Positions 39,301-48,352 of a stretch of 64,000 nt of DNA are shown here, in pieces. The stretch comes from Silvanigrella paludirubra (GTDB lineage: Bacteria; Bdellovibrionota_B; Oligoflexia; Silvanigrellales; Silvanigrellaceae). The stretch's first letter is position 1. Each line of letters opens with the position of its first letter. A program made the position numbers and the translations under genes. The DNA lies in the NCBI RefSeq assembly GCF_009208775.1, contig NZ_WFLM01000005.1:420059-484058 (forward strand). Direction: 5' to 3'. The notes beneath the pieces were generated by a model, which was not told the origin of the DNA, searched no databases, and was given only the letters and a program-made list of their open reading frames with translations.

Positions 39301-39503
39301 TAACATCGCTTTCAGATAATCCTATAGTTTGCGAACTTTATTCAGATATGATGAATTCTGAAATTGTTAAAAACTTACTTAAAAATTCATCAATTCCATT
39401 AGATCCAATTCAACAAAGAGAATATATTAAAAATATATTTTTAAAACTTCATAAAATCAATTTTAATGAATTTCCTGATATTTCCCTAGGAGAAAAAAAA
39501 TGA
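36387..39503 (+). CDS. Trifunctional fusion: biotin-protein ligase, type III pantothenate kinase and RluA-type pseudouridine synthase
   Basis: One uninterrupted frame of 1038 codons. Residues 1-310 are BirA without the DNA-binding domain: TLGRGRGGSQW (biotin loop, about 43-53), KWPND (142-146), GIGLN (185-189) and the small C-terminal ligase domain. Residues 325-600 are CoaX: DFGNT (333-337), GADR (446-449), GTAVT (473-477) and SGGNAE. A lysine/glutamate-rich linker (about 600-680) leads to an S4-like segment (ERIDAYMAN) and an RluA catalytic domain with HRIDRETSG (808-816, nucleophile D811) and QTGRTNQIRIHLA. BirA-CoaX fusions are known in Neisseria; the third domain is new to me. Translation starts 14 bases after nadC and overlaps the next gene by four bases. 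Confidence 0.9.
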   Translation: MTKNDFYTIYTEQTPSTMDLAKHYAQNNPHKGNILAIMTSRQTLGRGRGGSQWKQADIKENNSLNETSELFYFNNINDAVLKQNEFLPVTLVIPSERIKVPFEWVTSLIGCAIHDSLAATESFIKSMIHSIPFNEDKMICIKWPNDIIYFPKKPINKDILEYKKICGILCETNAIGNKIGDFFIGIGLNFFSHPQLDKSISFWESLFVNDNKSVKREINKYHKSDEFRSAILNKFCETLKIEIIDYICSPRNTEQLKSLVLERSLPKGTILSVDKGTRQGEFIGIDNNAGLLLSGSSKPVVSGDISLKETTVNKKTETNTESIQKGTPILAIDFGNTTIHIGYQSSHLKKYHINIPYDILLKNEQIKIREFFKTILEGFILDRKLKIDLVYTSVNTPEKTKNSLGIIKDYLTSLFPEISFNEVKITEKEIFNCMDITGDFEVSRLGADRALKFLFAFQQAKKLKENIITFSFGTAVTCEGVSGSLSILENFIFPGVQMAFNAIHHYTALVPLFQANSEMFTPKDKNWNQEIYVQRGVFLSTASSVITSIKMHSPCKCYFSGGNAEAILNIINMIDPNHNLGIEILPSIETDMIIQYKDQLLKKQINEAKEEKSKINNNIKKMKNLIEEKSNQTQPKSTPVINEDEIGEVMKTMLKARAPKSIERNKEPKKEDFRKIGTHLENLENEERIDAYMANKFQFHNRETWRERISNGEVLIEHGANRKEREKIHLNKIKPTYKLKNYDQIWLFHPPEYEPDVIEKMDIIFDDGDLCIFSKPPNMVIHAAGIYGKNTFVNISAKMGYADCSAVHRIDRETSGILACARKSETRNIISEAFRQGNIEKLYIAVTKGKSQLPENFRVTLPIGEPENSLIRLKLWVNGNLPQQAETWFSKLATYEDYTMFACLPQTGRTNQIRIHLAAIGHWIVGDKMYHEDEQVFIQFYENGYTDWVHEQTLFPRHMLHNAGIMGSNIKLTSLSDNPIVCELYSDMMNSEIVKNLLKNSSIPLDPIQQREYIKNIFLKLHKINFNEFPDISLGEKK

Positions 39504-40654
39504 GTAAATTAAGTAATAACTTTGATACTATTTGTGTTCATGCAGGAGTTGAGCCAGAATCTGTAACAGGCGCAATTATGACTCCTATTTTTCAAACATC
39601 TACATATGTTCAAGATAGCCCTGGTAATCCAAAAATTTACGATTATTCTAGATCTGGAAATCCGACAAGAACTGCTCTTGAGAATTCATTAGCCGCATTG
39701 GAAAAAACAAAACATGCTGTTTCATTTTCATCTGGTTTAGCCGCAGTTAGTGCTATTGCTCAATTACTAAATCCAGGTGATCATGTTCTTGTTTGTGATG
39801 ATGTTTATGGCGGTACTGGTAGATTATTTAGAAAAATATTTGCAAAGTATAATATTGATTTTGAGTTTATTGATATGACAATTACAAATAATCTTGAAAG
39901 TTATTTTAAAAAAAATACAAAGCTTGTTTGGATTGAAACACCTACAAATCCTCTTTTAAAATTAATAGACATCGAATATATTTCAAAACTATCAAAAAAA
40001 TTTAATGCAATTTCTGTTGTAGATAATACGTTTTCTTCACCTATTTTTCAAACTCCAATTGAATTAGGTGCTGATATTGTTTTACATAGTACAACAAAAT
40101 ACATTGGTGGCCATAGCGATTTAGTTGGTGGCTGCTTAATGCTTAATGATAATTCTCTTGCAGAACAACTTAAATTTATTCAATTTGCAGGAGGAAGTGT
40201 AAACGCCCCTATTGAAGCCTTTTTACTATTAAGAAGTATAAAAACACTTTCTTTAAGAATGAAAAAGCATAATGAAAATGCTTTATTTATTGCAAAAGAA
40301 ATTCAAAAACTAAAAATATTTTCCGAAGTTATTTTCCCTGGGCTTGAGGATCACCCTCAATATAGTCTAGCTAAAAAACAAATGAGAGGTTTTTCAGGCA
40401 TGATTTCAGCAAGAATAAATGGAGATTATGATAAATTAAAAACATTTGTTTCTAGACTAAAATATTTTTCACTTGCGGAAAGTCTTGGAGGTGTAGAATC
40501 TTTAATAAATCACCCTGAAACAATGACTCACGCTAGCGTTCCTTTAGAACATAGAAAAAAACTAGGAATAACATCTGATTTGTTAAGATTTTCAGTTGGC
40601 ATAGAAGATGCACAAGATCTTTTAGAAGATATAAAATCTGCAGCTAATTTTTGA
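39500..40654 (+). CDS. Cystathionine gamma-synthase/lyase-type PLP enzyme
   Basis: Cys/Met metabolism PLP enzyme. YDYSRSGNPTR, SSGLAAVSAI, SVVDNTF and the Schiff-base lysine in HSTTKYIGGHSD are all present, and ESLGGVESLINHPETMTHAS closes the fold. The 384-residue length fits MetB, MetC-like and gamma-lyase members, which cannot be told apart by eye. Its ATG overlaps the stop of the fusion gene by four bases, so they are translated from one message. Confidence 0.87.
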   Translation: MSKLSNNFDTICVHAGVEPESVTGAIMTPIFQTSTYVQDSPGNPKIYDYSRSGNPTRTALENSLAALEKTKHAVSFSSGLAAVSAIAQLLNPGDHVLVCDDVYGGTGRLFRKIFAKYNIDFEFIDMTITNNLESYFKKNTKLVWIETPTNPLLKLIDIEYISKLSKKFNAISVVDNTFSSPIFQTPIELGADIVLHSTTKYIGGHSDLVGGCLMLNDNSLAEQLKFIQFAGGSVNAPIEAFLLLRSIKTLSLRMKKHNENALFIAKEIQKLKIFSEVIFPGLEDHPQYSLAKKQMRGFSGMISARINGDYDKLKTFVSRLKYFSLAESLGGVESLINHPETMTHASVPLEHRKKLGITSDLLRFSVGIEDAQDLLEDIKSAANF

Positions 40655-40722
40655 CATAGGCATACAAAGCTAAATTAAATATTAAAATACTTCCGATAAT
40701 TTAAAAGGAGGTATTTTTTATT

Positions 40723-40890
40723 ATGGCTATTCCTGCAAATAAAAAGAAATTAAGAACAAATAATGAACTAGAACTTATTAAACTTGTGTTAGATGAAGAT
40801 AAAGATTTAAAAAAAAAGGTAATTAAATTTATTCAAAAAAGCCTTGGAAAAACAAGTTCTGCAACAGCAAAGAAAAAAAAGAATGATTGA
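40723..40890 (+). CDS. Small basic protein of 55 residues, unknown
   Basis: Preceded by a near-perfect ribosome site AAAAGGAGG (40703-40711), which supports real expression. The peptide begins MAIPANKKKLRTNNELEL, has a charged amphipathic middle (LIKLVLDEDKDLKKKVIKF) and ends in a lysine-rich tail. No membrane segment, Cys or His. It could be a nucleic-acid-associated protein, but nothing beyond charge supports that. Confidence 0.65.
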   Translation: MAIPANKKKLRTNNELELIKLVLDEDKDLKKKVIKFIQKSLGKTSSATAKKKKND

Positions 40891-40964
40891 AATTTTTTAG
40901 TTTAATATTAATCACAGATAGTTTCTTTTTCAATCTTATAAATAAATCATGCGTAAATTTTATT

Positions 40965-41333
40965 TTAAAAATTATAGATAAATACAAATATTAAAGCTAT
41001 GATAGCAGGAAAAGACTGAATATAAATTATTTTTTTTGAAAAAGTTACTGCACCAAATACACCTGCAATAATTACACAAACTAAAAAAAATACTTTAAAA
41101 TAATATCCAATAAGAATATGTGAAGAAAAAACTCCATATAAGAGCCCAGCAGCTAAAAAACCATTGTATAGCCCTTGATTCATGGCAAGTACTTTTGTTT
41201 CTTTTGCTTTTTGAAGAGACTGTCTAAATATTTTTAGACCTATTGGTTTTGTCCACAAAAACATTTCTAAAATTAAAAAAGAAAAATGTAAAAATGAAAT
41301 AAATAGCACTAATATATTTGATAGTAAAATCAT
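40965..41333 (-). CDS. DUF1304-like small membrane protein
   Basis: 122 residues with four predicted membrane helices. HFSFLILEMFLWTKPIGLKIF and AMNQGLYNGFLAAGLLYG match the conserved core of DUF1304 proteins. Function unknown; the family is widespread. Convergent with the small basic protein. No convincing operon partners. Confidence 0.8.
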   Translation of the reverse strand: MILLSNILVLFISFLHFSFLILEMFLWTKPIGLKIFRQSLQKAKETKVLAMNQGLYNGFLAAGLLYGVFSSHILIGYYFKVFFLVCVIIAGVFGAVTFSKKIIYIQSFPAIIALIFVFIYNF

Positions 41334-41496
41334 ATTTTTCCTTATTTCTTTGATAAAATAATATTAAATAATTTATTTTAATAATAAAAAAAAAAAAACA
41401 AAATATTTCAATTAAAAATATAACAACTATTTTTTAATTTTACAATTGAATTTTAAAATTCCTATTTCAAAAATATTCATTATTAACTTTAATATT

Positions 41497-43170
41497 TTAT
41501 TTAGCTAAATAAATTGCATTTCTTATAGAATTTTCTTCTGAATACACGGAATATAACAATTGCAATAAACCGTCAGAGTACTTAAGCATTATTTTTAATC
41601 TAAACCTTCTTTTTAATAATAGAGGCTGATCCTTCATTAAATTTTCTAATAGTTTCTGTAGATTCAATTTTATATTATTTAAAATTTGTATTTTAGTGTC
41701 AGCATGATATAAGGGTATCATTTTATAATCATCTAATGATTTATTTATTATATTTAATTCATTTAATACCTTATCAACTTTAGACAATTTCATTTTATCA
41801 CATATACTTTTAAATTCTTTTGAAGATAAAAGTCTATTTCTTTCTAATAAAGACTTAATTTCGTTATCATTAAAACTTTTTTTAAATTTATCATTTTCTT
41901 TTAATTCACTTAAAAAACGATTTCTGTTTAAATAAGTCTTCATATAATCAATAGATTCTCTTAATGAAAAATTAAAAGATGTTTCTGAATTTTTATAATA
42001 TATTTCTTCAATATTAATTAAACTAAAATTGTTGACAAGTTCATTTAAAATAGATCTTACAGCTGAAATTTCAAGAACTTTATAAAACTCAATCATAGTA
42101 TGACCTCCTTCTAAATAAAGAAGAAGTGAAGTTATAAGTCTAAAAAATTTTATAAAGAAGTCATTATTTTTAAAATCATTTTCATAATCTTTCAATATTA
42201 AATAACTATCTTGACTTTTATAAGTTGCAATATCATCAATCGAAAAAAGCTTTTCTTTAGTTAAAGTAGCGGCATATAATCTTAATATAGCTAATGTTGT
42301 ACCAGATAAAGAGTTAGAAAAAATGTGAACGCCAGAATCTGCAATAACTTTAGGAAAAGTATTATCTTCAATTATTGGTGCATAAAGATCGGGACATCTG
42401 TCTGAAATACTGCCCAAATTATCTATTAAAACTCTGTTTCCATTATCATCAATAAACCCCTCAGAATATTTATCAAAATAAGGAGTAGGATCTTTTGATC
42501 GCACTAAACCAGTTTTATTTGAAAAAGAAAACTCTTTTGATTGCTTTTCGTCAGAAAACATTGATTTTTTACTTCGATAACTTTCAGCAAATTCATTTTT
42601 ACCATAGCAATTTAAAATTCTTCTACAAATAAAATCACGCGATTTTTCATAATTTAATGCAAACCAAACAAAATCTAGCAATTTATCTATTTTCTTTTGT
42701 TCATCTTGAGAAAATTTTGCTTTTGAATGAATTATTGTTTTATCTTTTCCCTCTTTTTTTGAATTTGTTTCACTTAAAATTGTTGCAAAATTATTTTCAT
42801 TTTCTTTTTTTAATTTATCTTTAAAATCTTCAAATGCCTGAAAAAATTTATCCAGTTTATTAGAAAAAAACCCATCATTAAATAAATTTTTAACATTGTG
42901 ATATCCCAAAATTGTCTCAAAATAATTCCTAACAGGATCTTTTAAATTTTTATTTAAATCAATTGCAATTGTACTATTTTCATATTTTTTTACGTTATTT
43001 AAATCACTTTTTATAGAATCAAAACTAAAAGCTGAATATGGGAAACCATATAAAATAAGTCTTTTATAGGATTCTTCTTTTTGACTATCTTCTAAATTTA
43101 AAGGCCTTTTATCATTTTAGTTAGATAATAAAATTAATATAGCTTGAAAATTAGTAATATCATTATACAT
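41497..43170 (-). pseudogene. Unknown protein gene interrupted by an early in-frame stop
   Basis: An ATG at 43170 opens a frame of 17 codons, then an in-frame TAA (43117-43119), then the same frame continues uninterrupted for about 539 codons to 41497. Between the TAA and the first usable start (TTG at 42909) lie 69 codons of ordinary composition with no ATG, GTG or ribosome site, so the simplest reading is a recent nonsense mutation in a gene of about 557 codons. The protein is mostly helical, Lys/Asn/Ser-rich, without signal peptide or recognised domain; segments such as SLSGTTLAILRLYAA and LEGGHTMIEFYKVLE stand out. Alternatively a shortened protein starts at TTG 42909 (470 residues), or a sequencing error made the stop. 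Confidence 0.6.
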
Positions 43171-43575
43171 AATAAATCTTCTTTTAGATAATGGTTAGCA
43201 AATATTTGATTTTATTTTTATTAAAATATTAATTATTTTTTATAAATTGAATATTAATTATTCAATTTATATTCAATTTATATAGAAACAAAATTTATGT
43301 CAATGTCTGAATTGTTTATATTATTTTATATTATAAAACTTTGTGAAGTTAATTAAATTTTTCTTGTTTATTTAATAATATTTTATATAATTTTATTTTA
43401 TATAAAATTTATATAAAATATTTTATAAATTCATATATATAAATTTTATAAATTTCAAAATGTTCTTTGATTTTTTATTGATACATGATAACTTATCAGA
43501 ATAAATAAAAATATTTATTTCCTCAATAATTTCATATTAAAGATTTTTTACACCTGATATTATTAAAATATTTTT
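43171..43575. other. Extremely AT-rich gene-free stretch with short palindromes
   Basis: About 400 bases with hardly any G or C, especially 43250-43450, with repeated short motifs such as TTTATATAAA and ATAAAATTTTAT. No reading frame. It separates a decayed gene from the glycerol-1-phosphate dehydrogenase-like gene and may be decayed DNA or contain promoters. Confidence 0.6.
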
Positions 43576-45036
43576 CTAAATAGCAGCTACAACACAGGTA
43601 TCTTCTCCTATCCAAAAAATAAGATCTGCTATACAAAAGCGAGATCTAATAAATGGAGAAAATCTTAAAGCCCATCTGAATTCAAGGGCTGAAGTAGGTG
43701 GATTTGTTATTTCTGGGTAAGTAGGTAATTTTGCATTCTCTAATAATTTTTGCATTTCGTAAGAACGAATTGTTATATTTGATAGATGTTTTTTTATTTG
43801 TGGTAATTCGTTTAAAAAGGAATCAAAATTTTCTCTTGCCTTATTCCACTTTTCACTTTTAATCATGTAATCCTGAATAAATAATTTTTTTACCTCTAAT
43901 AATTTACTTTGATCTATTGAGTTTATATTATTTTGATTTCCATAATATGGCGCAGAATTTAAAAACTGATTTATTAGTTTTTCTGTTTCTTTTTCATTCA
44001 TTGATCTAAATTTTTTAATATCAAATTCAGTGTTTTCTAAAAACCAATCTATGCTCATAGCACTTGTCAATGAAGCTAATGCAACTTGCTCGCCATGTAA
44101 AACTAGAGTTCTATTTGAAGTTAATCTTAAAAAATCAAGTGCATGACTAATCACATGCTCATAGCCACTCAATGGAGTTGTTTCTCCACTTAATGACATA
44201 GCGATTCCAGCCATGGCAAGAGCTGATGCATGAATTTGTGTTGCATCATTTGTTAAAATATTTTGACCAATACTTTCCGACAAGTTTTTTAAGGGAGCAG
44301 AAAATACTTCCATTAAACGATATGCTAATTCATTATAAGTCTCTGTAATTTTCAATTTATAAGCTAAATACCAATCACCATATGCAACAAATCGCGCAAG
44401 AAGATCTCCGTAACCTGCACGAGATAAAGTAATAGGAGCCGCTTGCAATAAAGGCTCAATCCAAATTGTAGTATGAATTGTTTTTGAAATTCTTGTTCTT
44501 TTTGCACCTTCTATATCTAAAACAGAAAAAGAAGATGTAAAAGCGGTTACCGTCATAGCTGTTGGAATACTTATAAAGATTGAATCCGGAGCATTTAAAT
44601 ATAAAGAATGCTTCAAAAGGTCTGTAATTGTACCGCTTCCTAATGCAATATAAACTTTACATCTTTTATCATTTTTAATGAGATGATTCACATGATTTAA
44701 AAAATATTCGGAAGCATGTATATTATCAACATCCGTTTTACTTTCTAAAGATAAATTTTTATATATTACATTATATTTTTTACTTATTATTTTAATAACA
44801 ACGTCCGAAATACTAATATTTGAATTTAATTCTGAACTTTTAAAATTGCCATCACATAAAATAAAAACGGAATCATCTTTAAGATTATTAGAAAAAAAAT
44901 GACTTAATATCTCTTCCATTTTATTTTCAAATTCAAAATAATTTTTTGAATAAACTTGATTTGGCACATTTGATTCTGAATTTAAATTTATATTTTCATT
45001 CAATAAAGTATTTTTTAATAAATCAAAGCAATTCAT
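43576..45036 (-). CDS. Glycerol-1-phosphate dehydrogenase-like (AraM/EgsA family) protein
   Basis: Iron/zinc-containing dehydrogenase-fold protein. GSGTITDLLKHS is the NAD(P)-binding element, SIPTAMTVTAFTSS the substrate loop, AGYGDLLARFVAYGDWYLA the following core, and metal ligands are expected at GYEHVISHALDF (His-x3-His) and LHGEQVALASL. These match sn-glycerol-1-phosphate dehydrogenases better than 3-dehydroquinate synthase. At 486 residues it is about 100 longer than AraM, with N-terminal extra sequence. It would reduce dihydroxyacetone phosphate to G1P, the archaeal-type lipid backbone. It begins just after the nuo terminator, with GGGG in the region of a ribosome site. Confidence 0.7.
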   Translation of the reverse strand: MNCFDLLKNTLLNENINLNSESNVPNQVYSKNYFEFENKMEEILSHFFSNNLKDDSVFILCDGNFKSSELNSNISISDVVIKIISKKYNVIYKNLSLESKTDVDNIHASEYFLNHVNHLIKNDKRCKVYIALGSGTITDLLKHSLYLNAPDSIFISIPTAMTVTAFTSSFSVLDIEGAKRTRISKTIHTTIWIEPLLQAAPITLSRAGYGDLLARFVAYGDWYLAYKLKITETYNELAYRLMEVFSAPLKNLSESIGQNILTNDATQIHASALAMAGIAMSLSGETTPLSGYEHVISHALDFLRLTSNRTLVLHGEQVALASLTSAMSIDWFLENTEFDIKKFRSMNEKETEKLINQFLNSAPYYGNQNNINSIDQSKLLEVKKLFIQDYMIKSEKWNKARENFDSFLNELPQIKKHLSNITIRSYEMQKLLENAKLPTYPEITNPPTSALEFRWALRFSPFIRSRFCIADLIFWIGEDTCVVAAI

Positions 45037-45050
45037 ATATTATTTACCCC

Positions 45051-45076
45051 AAAAAAAAACCTCGATATCTCGAGGC
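45051..45076 (-). terminator. Rho-independent terminator of the nuo operon
   Basis: On the minus strand, CCTCGA-GATA-TCGAGG forms a perfect six-pair stem with a four-base loop, immediately followed by a run of nine T. It lies about 30 bases past the nuoN stop. Confidence 0.88.
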
Positions 45077-45102
45077 AATAATAAATTTAATGAAATTGCT
45101 CT

Positions 45103-46740
45103 CTATTTAGGATTTGAGATCACATTTTCATTTTTTGAATTTGCATTATTATGAACGCTATTTGCTGTGTTAACAATACGCATATTCTTTTCAGATGCCT
45201 GAGTATAATTTAAATTAATTGCCCAACGTGGTCCCATAATACCAATTACAATTGCAGCAAAAGCAGCAATAAAAGAAACCGCTTTCATTCCTGAATTTGT
45301 TTCTTCAGATTGATTGCTTTGCGCAGAGTACCGAGTAGCTGGCTTAAACCACATTTCAGCCATAATAGACAAATAATAGTATAATGAAAGACAGCTAAAT
45401 AGAACTAAAATAATGGATAGACCAATAAATCCTTGATTTAGTGCAGATAGTAAAAGAAAAAATTTACCGAAAAATCCTGCAATAGGTGGAATACCAGCAA
45501 ATCCAAAAAGAAACACACTTAATGTAACTGCTGCAAAAGGTTTTTTTGAACCTATTCCCGCTAACTCTTCTTTTAAAAGATCTTCACGATTTGAATCTTC
45601 TAACCATGAAATTACGGTAAATGCCCCCATACTTAATACAGCGTAAATAACAGCATATGACATTAAAGATTGTTTAGACTCTAAACTTGTTGGATCTGCA
45701 GCTAAAGACGCAAATGCTAAACAAAAGTAACCGGCATTTGCTACAGAAGAATAAGCTAAAATCCGCTTAATACTATTGTGAACAAGACCAAATAAAGATC
45801 CTACAGCAATAGAAACAGCCCCAAATATCCAGAAAACAATAATAAGACCAGTTTTTTCACCATCTCCAAAACTTACACTTAAAATTCTTAGAATAACAAT
45901 AGCAACACTAAACTTAACTAAAGAAGCCATATAGCCCGTTAAGTGAGAGTTTGCACCTTGGTAAACATCGGGAGCCCAGGAATGAAAAGGGGCAATGGCA
46001 AGTTTGAAAGCAAGTCCTGAAAAAATGAGAAGAACGCCTGCTAATCCAAAAGGATTTGAAAAAGAAATATTTAACAACCTAAAGTCTGCAAAACGTAACG
46101 AACCAATACTTGCATAAATTAAAGCGGCACCCATTAATAACATAGCTGCTGCTGCGGCTCCTAAAATAAAATATTTAATAGAAGCTTCCATACCTTGAAG
46201 TGTTCTTCGTTGGTAACCAACAAGAACATAAAGTGAAATACTTGTTAATTCTAATCCAACAAAAAAACTTAAAAATTCTCCTGCGGCACACATTACCATG
46301 AGACCAGCAGATGAAAATAAAATTAGAGTAAGTAGCTCAGAACGTAATAATTGTTTACCAATTTTAGTCATTGATGATGCCATTAAAGTAAACAATGTTC
46401 CAATAGCAATTACAATAAAAGACATTCTCGAAATATCATCAATTAAAACACCACTTCCTAAAAAAGCTTTTGGTGTTGAAATTTTTGAAAAAATAGCAAA
46501 AACCGCTGCAGCAAAAGAAACAAATACAGCAACGTACCATGAAGGGTAACATGGTTTATCAGGGTCTGTTTTAAAAACACCTAATAGCATTGTTACCAAA
46601 CCACCAACCAATAATAATAAAATAGGAAGAGATAAAAAATAAAACGATGCTGGAGGTAAAATATCGCTCCATAAACGAGTTTGAATCGCTGTTTTAATGG
46701 TCTCTTGGAGTTGAGTCATCATAAAGTCTGCTGACATCAT
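45103..46740 (-). CDS. nuoN: NADH-quinone oxidoreductase subunit N
   Basis: Antiporter-like proton-pumping membrane subunit of complex I. About 14 membrane helices; the core has FFVGLELTSISLYVLVG, FKLAIAPFHSWAPDVYQGA with the conserved lysine and histidine region, and AYSSVANAGY. The 545-residue length includes a hydrophilic C-terminal tail rich in Asn. Its start overlaps nuoM by four bases. Last gene before the terminator. Confidence 0.95.
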   Translation of the reverse strand: MMSADFMMTQLQETIKTAIQTRLWSDILPPASFYFLSLPILLLLVGGLVTMLLGVFKTDPDKPCYPSWYVAVFVSFAAAVFAIFSKISTPKAFLGSGVLIDDISRMSFIVIAIGTLFTLMASSMTKIGKQLLRSELLTLILFSSAGLMVMCAAGEFLSFFVGLELTSISLYVLVGYQRRTLQGMEASIKYFILGAAAAAMLLMGAALIYASIGSLRFADFRLLNISFSNPFGLAGVLLIFSGLAFKLAIAPFHSWAPDVYQGANSHLTGYMASLVKFSVAIVILRILSVSFGDGEKTGLIIVFWIFGAVSIAVGSLFGLVHNSIKRILAYSSVANAGYFCLAFASLAADPTSLESKQSLMSYAVIYAVLSMGAFTVISWLEDSNREDLLKEELAGIGSKKPFAAVTLSVFLFGFAGIPPIAGFFGKFFLLLSALNQGFIGLSIILVLFSCLSLYYYLSIMAEMWFKPATRYSAQSNQSEETNSGMKAVSFIAAFAAIVIGIMGPRWAINLNYTQASEKNMRIVNTANSVHNNANSKNENVISNPK

Positions 46741-48335
46741 TTCACTCCTTCATTTTGAACTGTTTGAAATTTATTAAGAGGTAAAAGAACACCATCTTGT
46801 GTATTGGCAAGTTCAGATAAATAAGCTGAGTTGCTAATTACACTTCTTTCAATATTTACAAGAGTTGGTTTTGTATGTTGAAGAATAGAAGATGAAGCAA
46901 AACCTAACACAAAAATCATTATAGATAATACAGTCAACTGAATTACTTCAAACTTATTTAAACCTGATAATTTTTGATTTTCTGGATCATCTAATGGACC
47001 AAATAATATTTTATAAGTAGCCCACAAGATATAAATAGCTCCAAAAACAACTCCTAAAGTAGCAACAGTGCCTACAATTGGATTTGCTTGAAATGAACCT
47101 ATTAAAATTAACCATTCACCAATAAAACTTCCTGTACTTGGCAAAGCGACTGATCCCATTGCTGCAATAACAAAGAAAAAAGCAAACCAAGGTAACACTT
47201 TAGCAATTCCACCAAATTCATCTAAATTAAATGTTCCTCTTTTTTCATATAAAAAGTTAAATAAAATAAAGAGAGCGCCCGCAGTAATTGCGTGATTTAA
47301 CATTTGATAAAGAGCGCCTTGAAAGCCTATTGTATTTAGAGAAAATATCCCTATCACAATAAAGCCTAAATGGCTCAATGATGAAAATGCCATAATTCTT
47401 CTAACATTCTTTTGTTGCCAAGCAATTAGTGCACCATAAATAATACCAATTACAGCTAATATCATAATAGGAGTTGCAAAATAAACTGCTGCTGCAGGAA
47501 ATAAACAAACACTAAAACGAATTAATCCGTAAGTGGCAAGTTTTAAAATGACACCAGACATTAATGTATATGTTGCTGGAGCTTGTTCATATGTATCAGG
47601 GAGCCAAGTATAAAAAGGAAATATTGGAACTTTAATACCAAATGCTAAAGTAACTGCTAAAAACAGCCAGGATTGTGTTGTCAAAGGCAACGCTGCTGCT
47701 GTTTTATAGAGGTCAAGAATGTTTGAAGAATAAACACCATTATTTTCAATTGAATGGGTATAATATAAAAATATTAAAGCAACCAGCATTAATAAACTCC
47801 CTACAACACCGTAGATAAAAAGTTTAAGAGTTGCATATACACGATTTTTTCCGCCCCAAATTCCAATCATAAAATAAACTGGTATAAGTGTTAATTCCCA
47901 AAATACATAAAATAAAACAACATCTAACGAAACAAATACACCAATTATTCCTGATTGAAGCAAAAGAAACAAGGTTAAAAAACCTTTTACTTTTGTTTTA
48001 ATAGAAGTGTAAACTGTCATCATTACAATAATTGAAAATACAGTGGATAAAAGAACAAGTATTAAATTTAATCCATCAACACCAACAACATATTTAATTC
48101 CAGTTGATTGCGGCAACCAATTTAAAACTTGAGAAAATTGGAACTGCGCCGAATTAGGAACAAAATATTTTATCAAATGCAATGACAACACGAATTCAAT
48201 TACTGTTCCAACTAAAGCAATCTTTTTATGAAGGCGACAGTCAACTGATGAAGGTATTATTAAAATAATACCTGCTACAAATAATGGAAAAATTATGAGC
48301 AGTGATAAAATCCACTGCGAAACGCCATCGATCAT
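46737..48335 (-). CDS. nuoM: NADH-quinone oxidoreductase subunit M
   Basis: Antiporter-like subunit with about 14 helices. FYVFWELTLIPVYFMIGIWGG carries the conserved Glu, and IKVPIFPFYTWLPDTYEQAP the conserved Lys and channel residues; MAFSSLSHLGFIVIG follows. Length 532 is normal. GAGAGGA precedes the ATG. It lies between nuoL and nuoN with coupling on the downstream side. Confidence 0.95.
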   Translation of the reverse strand: MIDGVSQWILSLLIIFPLFVAGIILIIPSSVDCRLHKKIALVGTVIEFVLSLHLIKYFVPNSAQFQFSQVLNWLPQSTGIKYVVGVDGLNLILVLLSTVFSIIVMMTVYTSIKTKVKGFLTLFLLLQSGIIGVFVSLDVVLFYVFWELTLIPVYFMIGIWGGKNRVYATLKLFIYGVVGSLLMLVALIFLYYTHSIENNGVYSSNILDLYKTAAALPLTTQSWLFLAVTLAFGIKVPIFPFYTWLPDTYEQAPATYTLMSGVILKLATYGLIRFSVCLFPAAAVYFATPIMILAVIGIIYGALIAWQQKNVRRIMAFSSLSHLGFIVIGIFSLNTIGFQGALYQMLNHAITAGALFILFNFLYEKRGTFNLDEFGGIAKVLPWFAFFFVIAAMGSVALPSTGSFIGEWLILIGSFQANPIVGTVATLGVVFGAIYILWATYKILFGPLDDPENQKLSGLNKFEVIQLTVLSIMIFVLGFASSSILQHTKPTLVNIERSVISNSAYLSELANTQDGVLLPLNKFQTVQNEGVK

Positions 48336-48352
48336 TGTGTCCTCTCAACTGC

